29,077 nucleotides of DNA from Bacillota bacterium (GTDB taxonomy: Bacteria > Bacillota > Sulfobacillia > JAJZYS01 > JAJYTV01). The DNA is taken from positions 1 through 29,077 of the forward strand of contig JAJZIE010000005.1 of the NCBI GenBank assembly GCA_021810725.1, read 5' to 3'. Numbering within the stretch: the first letter of the stretch is position 1; every line of letters starts with the position of its first letter. Both the position numbers and the translations under genes were made by a program. The notes beneath the pieces are model-generated. The model saw nothing but the letters and a program-made list of their open reading frames with translations, ran no database searches and was not told the DNA's origin. This document shows, in pieces, positions 15,444 through 23,342 of the stretch.

Positions 15444-15857
15444 TTAGAGGCTTTCGGCCAGATCGTGCAATCTCGCTTCGATCTCGTCGCGCACCTGCCT
15501 GAAGATCTTCAGGCGCTCCTCCTCGCCGCCCTGGGCCTTGGCCGGGTCCGGCAGTCCCCAGTGCAGCCGACGCACCGCGGGTGGCGTGACGGGGCACCGT
15601 TCCTCGGCGTCGCCGCAGAGTGTCACGGCCATGTGGGCTGTGCGCAACCGATCGACGTCGATCGGCTTGCTGTACTGGTGCGAGATGTGCACACCGGCCT
15701 CGGCCATCACCCGAACCGCCAGCGGATGCAGGCTGGAGGGCTCGAGGCCGCCGCTCAGGATCTCGAAGCGATCGCCGAGCATCTGGCGCGCGAACCCCTC
15801 CGCCATCTGGCTGCGCGCCGAGTTGCCGGTGCAGATGAAGTAGAGGAGAGGTTTCAT
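15444..15857 (-). CDS. arsC: Arsenate reductase, thioredoxin-coupled (low-Mr phosphatase fold)
   Basis: A 137-residue protein of the ArsC/LMW protein phosphatase family that reduces arsenate to arsenite. The phosphate loop CTGNSARSQMAEGFAR starts at C9, and the two relay cysteines are C81 and C88 in VTLCGDAEERCPVTPP. This is the C10/C82/C89 layout of the Staphylococcus thioredoxin-linked enzyme, and the Asp of WGLPDPAKAQG is the acid loop. ATG 15857 has GGGGG 6 nt upstream; a longer reading to 15935 would include a tRNA-like sequence and is rejected. No arsR or arsenite pump gene lies beside it, so it is an isolated detoxification gene here. Confidence 0.93.
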   Translation of the reverse strand: MKPLLYFICTGNSARSQMAEGFARQMLGDRFEILSGGLEPSSLHPLAVRVMAEAGVHISHQYSKPIDVDRLRTAHMAVTLCGDAEERCPVTPPAVRRLHWGLPDPAKAQGGEEERLKIFRQVRDEIEARLHDLAESL

Positions 15858-15870
15858 GATCTGCCCCCAA

Positions 15871-15898
15871 TGGAGGAGTGCAGGGAGTCGAACCCTGC
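15871..15898 (-). other. tRNA 3'-end-like remnant (T-arm and CCA)
   Basis: The minus strand carries a T-stem/loop (CAGGG-TTCGACT-CCCTG) with the GGTTCGANTCC core, then ACTCCTCCA. No matching 5' acceptor strand, D arm or anticodon arm is found upstream, and the discriminator base is missing, so this is not a working tRNA. It could be a degraded gene, an integration scar or chance. Confidence 0.4.
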
Positions 15899-16086
15899 TG
15901 TCTTGCACGCTAAGCGGCTTGGCGCAAGGACACAAGTAAAGATTTTGTTGCGCTCACGGGACCGAAGTTGCCCACAGCGGTATACGAGAGACCAAGGTCG
16001 TCCGGAAAAAGGAAGCTGAAACCAGACCGCGGCGTGGATGGTCTTAGCAGCAGAGACAGTTCATGTGCCATGGGAGGAACCCCACG

Positions 16087-17040
16087 GTGTTGTCGAGAGC
16101 AGAGCCTGTTCCCGCAAGGCGTCCGGCCAAGATCGCCCTCGCGGTGGTTGGTGTGGCCGCCTACTTGATCCTTGTCTACCTCGCTCAGACGCTTGGGCCC
16201 AACCAGAGCGAATTTCCGATCTGGGCAACGGAACTCTGGAACTACGCCTTCGCCGCGGTCGCGATGCTTCTTACTTACGTCGTCACGTCGCGGGTGAAGC
16301 GCCCCTTGCCTCAGCTTCCCACCGGTGCTCACGCGCTGGGCCGGCTCGTGATGGTGCTGCTGTTGACCGGAGTTCTGATTGTTCTCTTCTATCTGGCGGT
16401 CATCACCCGCTGGCCGCCCTTTTTCGCTGTGGTGATCTTCGATTACAAGGCGGCGGCAGGGCTCGGTCTGCCCCCAGACGTGACCAACGCCTTCGCCAAC
16501 GTCGTTCCGGGCGGTCTCGTGCTGACGCTCATCCTTGTCTATGTTTCGCTGCGCTATGTGCGTCGCTTCGGCGCCGTCGGCTTCCACCTCAAGCCGCTCG
16601 ACTGGTTGCTCGGTCTCGGCCTCATCGCTCTTGCGATGCTGGTCCATGTCATGGAGGGACCGATCCTCGGGATTAGCCCGACCCTCAGCGCAATCGTGCC
16701 GGTCACGCTGTGGGGAGTGCCGCTCTTCTTCTTGCAGCTGCTCGTGAACGGCTTGCAGGAGGAAACGCTCTTCCGTGGCTACGTCCTGCCGCAGCTCCAA
16801 GCCCTCCTCAGGCAACCCGTGGCTGCCATGCTCGTCATGATAGTCCTCTTCGACTTGGCCCACCTGCCGCTGCTACTCCTCTACTATCATCTCCCCGCAT
16901 GGCCAACCACCGTGCAGGCCCTCTTTCCCGTGCAACCCACCGGTCTCGTCTTCGGCTATGCGTACTGGCGCAGCCGCAGCGTGGTGCCGGGCATCCTGCT
17001 GCACACGTACACGAGCCTGTGGGCCTTTCCTTACCTCTGA
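16087..17040 (+). CDS. CPBP-family intramembrane metalloprotease
   Basis: A 317-residue membrane protein with about eight hydrophobic segments. The three active-site motifs of the CPBP (Abi/Rce1) family are present: QEETLFRGYVL (E225, E226, R230), LFDLAH (F255, H259) and GILLHTYTS (H306). Members cleave prenylated or small secreted peptides, or give self-immunity to bacteriocins. GTG 16087 has GGGAGGA 8 nt upstream; an ATG at 16063 lies before that site and is rejected. It is transcribed alone, divergent from arsC, and ends at a strong hairpin. No bacteriocin gene was found beside it, so its substrate is unknown. Confidence 0.88.
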   Translation: MLSRAEPVPARRPAKIALAVVGVAAYLILVYLAQTLGPNQSEFPIWATELWNYAFAAVAMLLTYVVTSRVKRPLPQLPTGAHALGRLVMVLLLTGVLIVLFYLAVITRWPPFFAVVIFDYKAAAGLGLPPDVTNAFANVVPGGLVLTLILVYVSLRYVRRFGAVGFHLKPLDWLLGLGLIALAMLVHVMEGPILGISPTLSAIVPVTLWGVPLFFLQLLVNGLQEETLFRGYVLPQLQALLRQPVAAMLVMIVLFDLAHLPLLLLYYHLPAWPTTVQALFPVQPTGLVFGYAYWRSRSVVPGILLHTYTSLWAFPYL

Positions 17041-17044
17041 CAAA

Positions 17045-17082
17045 GAGCATCGGGCCCGACCGTGTGGCCGGGCCCGATGCTC
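17045..17082. terminator. Bidirectional terminator hairpin
   Basis: GAGCATCGGGCCCG (17045-17058) pairs perfectly with CGGGCCCGATGCTC (17069-17082), 14 bp around a 10-nt loop. It lies between the convergent stops of the CPBP protease and the GH18 lipoprotein. Confidence 0.85.
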
Positions 17083-17095
17083 GTGCCTTCTGCCG

Positions 17096-18850
17096 CTACT
17101 TCGTGCCGCGAGCCTTCCCGGACTGGCTGCGGGCCGTGCCGCCGTGCGTCGTTGCGCCGTTCTTGGCCCCGTTCGTGCGGGTACCGATCGGCCTGTGCGT
17201 CATCGGCTTGGCGTGGCCAGTGCGCTTGCCGCTGGCGGCGGAGCCGCCTGTCGTGCTGCCGCTCGTGCCTGAGGTGGAGTTGGAGGTGGCCGTGCTCGAC
17301 GCGTCGCCGTTCTTGGTCAGGAGCTCCTGCCAGTAGGCCTGGTCCTCGTAGCCCACCTTCCAGATCGCGATGCCCGCGAGCTTGTACTGCCGGGCGATGG
17401 CGAGCTTGTCCGCGAGGGACCTGCGGCCGCCGTAGTAGATGACGTGCTTTACGCCGTTCCTGGTGTAGGTGACCTTGTTCTCCTTGGTGGTGGAACTGTA
17501 GGTCTTGGTGCCGCTCGTGCTGGTCGCCTGCGCCTGTCCGACGGTCGTGCCCTTGCCCGTGGAGAGGTTCCAGTTGTAGCCGTAGCTGTTGACGCCGAGC
17601 AGGATCTTGTTCGCCGGCACTCCGGCCGCGAGCGCGTGCTTCACCGCGCCGACCACCCAGTTGTGGGGAGACACCGGTCCAGGCGGGCTTGTGTTGTCGT
17701 GGCGGTCGTAGGTCATGAGGACGAGGTAGTCGGCGTAGTGGCTCAGGGTCACCTCGTCGTAGGCACCGCCGGTGCCGGTCTGGGCCTGTGTCGGGATGAT
17801 GTCCACCGCGACGGTCTTGTTCATCGCGTGCAGATTGTGCGAGAGGTCGTCGACAAACGCGTTGAGGCCGTTACGGGCCGAGGAAGGAAGACCCTGGAAG
17901 TCGACGTTGAGGCCTGCGTAGTTGTTCTTGTGGGCGATCTGCGTCAGGTTCTCGATCGCCGTGCGCATCGCGGTGTCATCCGTGAGCACCTTGTACTCGC
18001 CGCCATTCGTCACGAGCGGGATGAGCGGCATCTTGTGCTTGGTCGCCCAGGCGCGGGTGGCTGGCGTCGAGGTGTCCTTGATGCTGCCGTCCGACTGCAC
18101 CGTGTACCACCATGGCGAGAGGTCCGACAGGGCCTTCGGGTCGCGGCCGATCGCGACAAGTCCCTTCTTCGAGGCGTCCTCGGTGAAGAAGCCGACCACG
18201 CGGAGGGGCTTCTTGCCGGAGGTTGTGCCGGCTGCGCTCGTGGTTCCCTTGGCACCCATACGCGTGCTGCTGGCTCCGGTCATGCCGCGCGCGCGGCCGG
18301 CACCGGTCGTGCCGCGAACGGTGCCTGAGCCACCCATGCCGTAGCCGCTCATGCCGTAACCGCCCATGCCGCCCATGCTGGCGCCGCTCGTGCCTCTGCG
18401 GGTGCCGGCCGCGCCGGTGAGTCCCGTGTTGCCTGTGCGCGTGCCGGGGCCGCCGAGCAGACCTGTGCCGGCGGGGCCCATCCTGGTGCTGGAGGCACCG
18501 AAGCTTGCGCCTGTGCCGCCGGTCCTGGCGCCGCCCGTCCCCGTCGCCGGCGTCGGGTAGGTGCCGCGCGTCATGCCCGCGCCCATCCGGTTGTTGGTGG
18601 TTCCGGTGCCGTACGCGCTACCCCGGTTCGATCCTCCCCATAGGCCGCTGAACCAGGTGCCCATGCCGCCTGAGCCCCGACCGGTCGCGCCGCGGATCAT
18701 GCGGTCCGTGCCGCGCGTGACGTGCGCGGTCGCGTTGCGCACCGGCTCCGCTGCGGTCCCCTTCTTCTTCGGCGCGGCCGTCGTCGAGCATCCGGCCAGC
18801 GTGACCACGAGCAGCCCCAGGGCCGCCGCCTTCGTCCATCGCCCTGACAT
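17096..18850 (-). CDS. GH18-fold lipoprotein with Gln in place of the catalytic Glu
   Basis: A 584-residue protein. MSGRWTKAAALGLLVVTLAGC is a lipoprotein signal (lipobox Cys21). Residues 30-212 are low in complexity (Gly, Thr, Met, Arg), with ASSTRMG twice and GMGGYGMSGYGMGG. Residues 215-515 match the glycosyl hydrolase 18 domain of YaaH/SleL-type spore and wall enzymes: VVGFFTEDA, YAGLNVDFQGL, LVLMTYDRHDN then GPVSPHNWV, ILLGVNSYGYNW, and GIAIWKVGYED. The catalytic DxDxE site reads NVDFQ (D317, Q319), so hydrolysis may be lost or altered. A Ser/Thr/Gly-rich tail follows. ATG 18850 has GGGAGGAG 7 nt upstream. It follows the DHA2 exporter by 103 nt. It may be a wall-binding surface protein. 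Confidence 0.85.
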   Translation of the reverse strand: MSGRWTKAAALGLLVVTLAGCSTTAAPKKKGTAAEPVRNATAHVTRGTDRMIRGATGRGSGGMGTWFSGLWGGSNRGSAYGTGTTNNRMGAGMTRGTYPTPATGTGGARTGGTGASFGASSTRMGPAGTGLLGGPGTRTGNTGLTGAAGTRRGTSGASMGGMGGYGMSGYGMGGSGTVRGTTGAGRARGMTGASSTRMGAKGTTSAAGTTSGKKPLRVVGFFTEDASKKGLVAIGRDPKALSDLSPWWYTVQSDGSIKDTSTPATRAWATKHKMPLIPLVTNGGEYKVLTDDTAMRTAIENLTQIAHKNNYAGLNVDFQGLPSSARNGLNAFVDDLSHNLHAMNKTVAVDIIPTQAQTGTGGAYDEVTLSHYADYLVLMTYDRHDNTSPPGPVSPHNWVVGAVKHALAAGVPANKILLGVNSYGYNWNLSTGKGTTVGQAQATSTSGTKTYSSTTKENKVTYTRNGVKHVIYYGGRRSLADKLAIARQYKLAGIAIWKVGYEDQAYWQELLTKNGDASSTATSNSTSGTSGSTTGGSAASGKRTGHAKPMTHRPIGTRTNGAKNGATTHGGTARSQSGKARGTK

Positions 18851-18953
18851 GCCGTCACTCCTCCCTAGTTGCGGTCGAAGTTACGGTCTGCCGAGGCATG
18901 TTGCGCTAGACAAGGGATTGCTGGCACCAAAGGCGCGATGCGGCAAGTCGGCT

Positions 18954-20660
18954 TCAGGCGCGGCGGCGGCCCTCGCTTTCGTGCTCGTCGTAGACGAAAC
19001 GTCCGCCGCGCAGCCACGATGCGCCGGCCGCGATGAGACACATCACGATCGCGAACGTGAGCGTCACGACAAGCCCGCTGTGGAACGGACCCGCGATCAG
19101 CGAGGGGAAGAACGAGCGGCCGACGAGGCGCGCCGCGGAGGCGTGCGGCAGGGCGCGCAGGATCTTCGGTCCGAGCAGCGTCGCGAGCGGGTTCTCGCCC
19201 AGGAATGCGGCGAAGAGGTAACTGACGGGCGGCAGGTGCGAAAGGCGCGCCGCCAGGGCGGCGGGCACGCCCTGCGCCGTCAGGCCGCGCAGCATGACGG
19301 CGGGCACGTGTGCGCTGAGGCCGAGGATCATGAACGAGAAGAAGACGCCGATCGAAAGCGGCATGCCCGTGTTCTGGAAGGTCGCCCGCATGCCGGACGC
19401 GGCGCCGCGGTAGCGGGCGGGCACGCTGTTCATGATGCCGGTCGTGTTCGGCGCGCCGAAGAGACCGAAGCTGATGCCGTTCACGAACAGGATGACGGCG
19501 AAGAGCGGGTAGGCGAAGTTGGCGGGCAGGGCCATGAGCAGCAGAAAGGACGCGGCGGCGAGCAGCATGCCGCCGGTGGCGAAGGGGCGCGCGCCGTAGC
19601 GGTCCGAAAGATAGCCGGAGAGCGGCCCCGCCAGGAGGAAGCCAAGCGTCAGCGGCAACATGTAGATGCCCGCCCAGAGTGGAGTCTCGGCAAAGTCGTA
19701 GCCGTGGATGGGCAACCAGATGCCCTGCAGCCAGATGATCAGCAGGAACTGCAGCCCGCCACGGCCGATCGAGGACGTGAGTCCGGCGATGTTTCCCGCG
19801 GAGAACGCTCGGATGCCGAAGAGATGCATCTCGAACATCGGCTGGGGCACGCGATACTCAACCAGAACGAACACCGCGAGCAGGAGGAGCCCCGCGGCGA
19901 TGGTCGTGATGACGAAGGGACTCAGCCAGGCCATGCTCGAGCCGCCGTACGGGCGAATGCCGTAGGTGACGCCGACGAGCAGCAAGGTGAGCCCGGCGGC
20001 GAAGAGCAGGTTGCCCCACCAGTCGATGCGGGCCGGGTGCCGCTCGCCCGTCTCCCGAAGCTGCACATACGCCCAGATGGTGCCGAAGAGGCCGATCGGG
20101 ACGTTGATCAGGAAGACCCAACGCCAGTCGATCGTGACCAGGACGCCGCCCAAAATGAGGCCGACGAACTGGCCCGCGAGACCGGCCATCTGGTTGATGC
20201 CCATCGCCATGCCGCGCTGGTCGGCCGGGAAGGCGTCGGTGAGGATGGCGGCCGAGTTGGCCATCAGGAGCGCGCCGCCCATCGCCTGCAGCATGCGGAA
20301 GATGATGAGTTCCATGGCCCCCTGCGTGCCCTGGCTCCAGGTGATCGAGAGCAGGATCGAGGCCGCGGTGAAGATGGCGAAGCCGAGATTGTACATGCGC
20401 ACGCGCCCGAACATGTCGCCGATCCGCCCGAAGCTGACGACGAACACCGCCGTGACGAGCATGTAGCCCATCAGGATCCAGAGCAGGTAGTCGAAGTTCG
20501 CGGCGTCGAGCGGGTTGAGGTGGATGGCCCGGAAGACCGCCGGCAGCGCGATGATCAGGCTCGAGGCGTTCAGCAGGGACATGAAGATGCCGAGCGTGGT
20601 GTTCGAAAGGGCGATCCACTTGTAGTGCGGCCCGGGAGGGGCCGCAGCCGGCCGCTGCAT
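18954..20660 (-). CDS. MFS exporter, DHA2 (14-TM) family
   Basis: A 568-residue transporter of EmrB/QacA type. TM1 carries TTLGIFMSLLNASSLIIALPA, equivalent to the LD-x-T-I-V-x-V-A-L-P motif though with LNASS; motif A is FGRIGDMFGRVRMYN (about 77-91), motif C-like ILGGVLVTIDWRWVFLINVP sits in TM5-6 and GYLSDRYGARPF is the second-half motif A. It has about fourteen membrane segments. ATG 20660 has GGGGGG 6 nt upstream. It lies 43 nt after marR and is probably repressed by it, the usual arrangement for multidrug pumps released by a toxic ligand. The TM1 Asp of many family members is absent, which could affect cation use. Confidence 0.93.
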   Translation of the reverse strand: MQRPAAAPPGPHYKWIALSNTTLGIFMSLLNASSLIIALPAVFRAIHLNPLDAANFDYLLWILMGYMLVTAVFVVSFGRIGDMFGRVRMYNLGFAIFTAASILLSITWSQGTQGAMELIIFRMLQAMGGALLMANSAAILTDAFPADQRGMAMGINQMAGLAGQFVGLILGGVLVTIDWRWVFLINVPIGLFGTIWAYVQLRETGERHPARIDWWGNLLFAAGLTLLLVGVTYGIRPYGGSSMAWLSPFVITTIAAGLLLLAVFVLVEYRVPQPMFEMHLFGIRAFSAGNIAGLTSSIGRGGLQFLLIIWLQGIWLPIHGYDFAETPLWAGIYMLPLTLGFLLAGPLSGYLSDRYGARPFATGGMLLAAASFLLLMALPANFAYPLFAVILFVNGISFGLFGAPNTTGIMNSVPARYRGAASGMRATFQNTGMPLSIGVFFSFMILGLSAHVPAVMLRGLTAQGVPAALAARLSHLPPVSYLFAAFLGENPLATLLGPKILRALPHASAARLVGRSFFPSLIAGPFHSGLVVTLTFAIVMCLIAAGASWLRGGRFVYDEHESEGRRRA

Positions 20661-20703
20661 CCAGGAATCCCCCCATAGGCGAGAGATCGGACGGAAATGC
20701 GCT

Positions 20704-21144
20704 TCAGCCTTGGTCGGGAAGGCGGCGGACGCCTTCCGCCGACCGCCGGAGCTTCGCGAGCAGTGCCGCGAGGTCCTGACGTTCGGCGGACGTCAGCGGC
20801 TCGACGACGTCCGCGAGGACGGCCCGCCGCGTTTCGAGCCACGCCTCCACACGCCGTCGACCGACGTCCGTCAGCGTCACCAGGACGACCCGCTCGTCCG
20901 CGGGCAGCCTGGCCCGTGTGACGAGGCCCTGCCTCGCCAGCCGCTGACAGGCGGTGGTCGCCGCGCTCTGGCCGATGCCGAGGTGGGCCGCGAGCTGGGA
21001 GACCCTGAGCGGTCCGTCGCTGTGCAGGAGGCGCAGCAGCCAGTACTGCTGGGCCGTGATCTCGCCGCGCCGGACGGGGTTCGTGATCTGGCGCAGCGCG
21101 CGCAGCACGGCGATCAGTTCATCGACCAGCGGCTCGTTGGCCAC
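20704..21144 (-). CDS. MarR-family transcriptional regulator
   Basis: A 146-residue winged-helix repressor. The central part EITAQQYWLLRLLHSDGPLRV, then SQLAAHLGIGQSAATTACQRL (recognition helix) and the wing ADERVVLVTLTDVGRR form the standard MarR unit, with dimer helices at both ends. Several GTG starts are possible; GTG 21144 has AAAGGGG 10 nt upstream, while 21153 is too close. It is first in the marR-DHA2 pair and faces a FemX-like gene across a promoter region with a 7-18-7 inverted repeat. It probably represses its own operon and perhaps the divergent gene. The ligand is unknown. Confidence 0.9.
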   Translation of the reverse strand: MANEPLVDELIAVLRALRQITNPVRRGEITAQQYWLLRLLHSDGPLRVSQLAAHLGIGQSAATTACQRLARQGLVTRARLPADERVVLVTLTDVGRRRVEAWLETRRAVLADVVEPLTSAERQDLAALLAKLRRSAEGVRRLPDQG

Positions 21145-21159
21145 AGGGCCCACACCCCT

Positions 21160-21208
21160 TTGCCTTGCATGCCAGCTCAAATATATCGCCATGCAATCTA
21201 ATGGTGAA
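21160..21208. promoter_or_regulatory. Overlapping divergent promoters with inverted repeat, putative MarR operator
   Basis: TTGCATG (21165-21171) and CATGCAA (21190-21196) form an inverted repeat with an 18-bp AT-rich middle. On the minus strand TTCACC (21208-21203), 17 bp, TATATT (21185-21180) could drive marR. On the plus strand TTGCCT (21160-21165), 16 bp, TATATC (21182-21187) could drive the FemX-like gene. The -10 elements overlap, so one repressor could close both. Confidence 0.55.
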
Positions 21209-21274
21209 CGGCCAGGTTTCCGCATCGCCACCTCGGGCTTCGGCCAGACTGTGCCTGACTGGGAGGCCATGCCG

Positions 21275-22291
21275 TTGCTGCTGAGAGTGGTGCAACCCGA
21301 GGAGAGCGACGAGTTCGACGGCTTCGTCGGCAGGCACGTGCACGGCGACCCGCTGCAGGGCTGGGGGTTTGCCGACCTGCAGGCGGGCAGGGGCCGCGCG
21401 CCCCATCGCTTCTATCTCATGGAACAGGGCAGGCCGATCGGCAGCCTCAGCCTGATCGCCGTCGACCTGGGACGGCTCGGCCTTCTTCTCTACGCCCCTC
21501 GGGGACCGGTGCTGGATCCGGGCCAGCGTGTGGCCTGGCGAAGTCTGGCGCAGGAACTGCGCGAAAGGTTCCCGCAGGCGTTCGCCTTCTTCTGCGCGCC
21601 GCGCCTCGACGATCGCCTGCCGCGGCCGCCGGGTTACCTGCAGCGCGCATCGCAGCCGGTGCCGCCGCGCATGCCCCGGTCGACGGTGGAGATTCCCCTG
21701 AGCGGCGATCCCGAGAGCGACTTCGCGCGCGTGCAGCGGCGCTGCCGCGTTCGCGTGCGCCGCGCGAGCGCGCACGGCGTGCGGGTGCGCATGGCCGGCC
21801 TGGACGAGTTGGGCGCCCTGCTTGCCCTCTGGAACAGAAGCACGTGGGAGGTGCCGGGCATCGCCGCGACCCCGAGTGACCTCGCCCACGTCGTCAAGGC
21901 CTTCCTGACGCGTGGGCAGGCGCAGGTCTTTCTCGCGGAGGCCCGGGGACAGGTCCGGGCCGGTGCGGTCGCGCTGCGCCTCGGCAGGCATGCGCTCTGC
22001 CAGCACCTCGGCCAGGATGCTTCCGGCCGGTATCGACAGGCGGCCTACGCCGCGCAGTGGGCGGCCATCGCCTGGGCCGAGACGCAAGGCGCCGAGCGCT
22101 GTGACATCACCGGATTCCGCGCGCCCGAGGACGCCTCGCTGAACGATCTGGCCCGCCGCTGGGGCGGGGTTGAACGGCGCTATGCCCTGCTGGAGGTACC
22201 GCTGCGCATCGGGCCATACCTCGGTTACCGGGTACTTCCCTTGGGTTTGGGCGGCGCCAGGATGGCGATGGAGGCTGCGCAAGCGCACTGA
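21275..22291 (+). CDS. FemAB-like peptidyltransferase (peptidoglycan bridge)
   Basis: A 338-residue protein of the FemX/MurM family, with two GNAT-like halves that use aminoacyl-tRNA to add bridge residues to lipid II. FVGRHVHGDPLQGWGFADLQ (residues 16-36) and LGLLLYAPRGPVLDPGQRVAW are the family's first-half marks, and LCQHLGQDASGRYRQAAYAAQW with DITGFRAPEDASLNDLARR belongs to the second. GGGAGG (21261-21266) lies 8 nt before TTG 21275; an ATG at 21269 is only 2 nt from that site, so TTG is chosen. No coiled-coil arm is evident. It is divergent from marR and ends at a strong terminator. It probably shapes wall cross-links; the added residue is unknown. Confidence 0.87.
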   Translation: MLLRVVQPEESDEFDGFVGRHVHGDPLQGWGFADLQAGRGRAPHRFYLMEQGRPIGSLSLIAVDLGRLGLLLYAPRGPVLDPGQRVAWRSLAQELRERFPQAFAFFCAPRLDDRLPRPPGYLQRASQPVPPRMPRSTVEIPLSGDPESDFARVQRRCRVRVRRASAHGVRVRMAGLDELGALLALWNRSTWEVPGIAATPSDLAHVVKAFLTRGQAQVFLAEARGQVRAGAVALRLGRHALCQHLGQDASGRYRQAAYAAQWAAIAWAETQGAERCDITGFRAPEDASLNDLARRWGGVERRYALLEVPLRIGPYLGYRVLPLGLGGARMAMEAAQAH

Positions 22292-22311
22292 GGCCAGATC
22301 CGCAACATGTC

Positions 22312-22340
22312 TGAGGGCCGCCCCGATCGGGCGGCCCTCA
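22312..22340 (+). terminator. Rho-independent terminator after the FemX-like gene
   Basis: GAGGGCCGCCC (22313-22323), loop CGATC, GGGCGGCCCTC (22329-22339), plus one outer T-A pair, followed by AAGTTTAT. It is a perfect 12-bp stem 20 nt after the stop. Confidence 0.85.
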
Positions 22341-22375
22341 AGTTTATACCCTGGAGGCGTGGGTAAATCCGGCGT

Positions 22376-22400
22376 GATAAGATGGAGCTGCAAGCTTATC
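22376..22400 (+). promoter_or_regulatory. Putative LysR box upstream of the LysR gene
   Basis: GATAAG (22376-22381) and CTTATC (22395-22400) form a dyad with a 13-bp spacer, 37 nt before the start codon. A weaker dyad, TACCC-9-GGGTA, lies at about 22346-22365. LysR regulators often bind such sites near their own promoter; no separate target gene is adjacent. Confidence 0.4.
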
Positions 22401-22436
22401 GGCTTTCCCGATCAGTCAGACCAGGAGGCGACGAGG

Positions 22437-23342
22437 ATGGACCTGCGCGTGCTGAGGACATTCCAGGCCGCGGCGCGGCTCGAGAACTTCCGCGAGACGG
22501 CCGAGCGGCTTGGCCTCAGCCAGCCGACCGTGTCGGCGCAGATCCGCGAGCTCGAGCTCGAGCTCGGCGAGCCGCTCTTCGACCGCACCGGCCGGCGGGT
22601 CCGCCTGAACCAGGCGGGTCAGGTCTTCCTGCCGCAGGCCGAGGAGGCTCTCAAGGCGTACGACCTGGGCCGCCAGGCGGTCCGCGAGCACCAGAAGCGC
22701 GCGACCGACCACCTCACCATCGCGATCTCGCCGGAGCCAGCCCGCACGCTTTTGCCACGCGCCTTGCACCGCTACTCGGATCTGTACCCCGATGCGCGGA
22801 TTTCCGTGGAGGTGCTGCCGTCCGTGCAGATTGCGGCGCTCCTCGAGAGTGGCGCGGCCGACATCGGCATCGGGCAGATCGCCGCGGATCCGGACCGCTA
22901 CGCCGTCCGCTGCCGCGAGCTCCTGCACGACCGCGTGGTGCTGGTCGCGCGCCATGACGGGATGGACCACGACCAGGCCCCCGCCTACTGGCGCCACCTG
23001 CTGCAGGAGCAGCGCCTGTTGAGCCACGGCCACCCGGCCTACTGGCCAGACCTTTTGCAGTCGCTCGAACATGCGGGCATCCATCCGCGCATGATGCGCG
23101 TGACGCAGGTTGAGCTCACCAAGCGCCTCGTCGAGGAGGGCATCGGCGTCTCGTTCCTGCCGGAACGCGCCGTGCGGCGGGAACTGCTCGAGGGGCGCCT
23201 GATGGAGGTGCCGGCGCCGGGCCTTGCGCTGCCCACCGCCCCGATCTTCCTGATCCTTTCGCAAGACCCGCTCACGGAGCCGGCCAGGGCGTTCCTCGAA
23301 TCCCTGCGTGCTACGCTGCACCTGGGCGATCCCCTGGTCTGA
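22437..23342 (+). CDS. LysR-family transcriptional regulator
   Basis: A 301-residue regulator of standard length. Residues 1-60 are the helix-turn-helix (MDLRVLRTFQAAARLENF, RETAERLGLSQPTVSAQI and RELELELGEPLFDRTGRRVR), and residues 88-295 the periplasmic-binding-like effector domain, with LTIAISPEPARTLLPRAL, a DIGIGQI strand and VEEGIGVSFLPERAV. ATG 22437 has AGGAGG 8 nt upstream. It is separated from the FemX-like gene by a terminator and ends exactly against the stop of the transglutaminase gene, so no neighbour is an obvious target. The ligand is unknown. Confidence 0.93.
   Translation: MDLRVLRTFQAAARLENFRETAERLGLSQPTVSAQIRELELELGEPLFDRTGRRVRLNQAGQVFLPQAEEALKAYDLGRQAVREHQKRATDHLTIAISPEPARTLLPRALHRYSDLYPDARISVEVLPSVQIAALLESGAADIGIGQIAADPDRYAVRCRELLHDRVVLVARHDGMDHDQAPAYWRHLLQEQRLLSHGHPAYWPDLLQSLEHAGIHPRMMRVTQVELTKRLVEEGIGVSFLPERAVRRELLEGRLMEVPAPGLALPTAPIFLILSQDPLTEPARAFLESLRATLHLGDPLV

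Noticed and set aside
15858..15935. An N-terminal extension of ArsC
   Set aside because: It would place residues before the phosphate loop that the family lacks and would translate through the tRNA-like remnant; ATG 15857 fits the family start.
15868..15945. A complete tRNA gene on the minus strand
   Set aside because: Only the T-arm and CCA end are convincing; no 5' acceptor strand, D arm or anticodon arm pairs correctly.
18561..20678. A 705-codon plus-strand frame opposite the DHA2 exporter
   Set aside because: Its composition is that of antisense reading (Arg, Glu, Gln, His), while the opposite strand encodes a complete 14-TM transporter.
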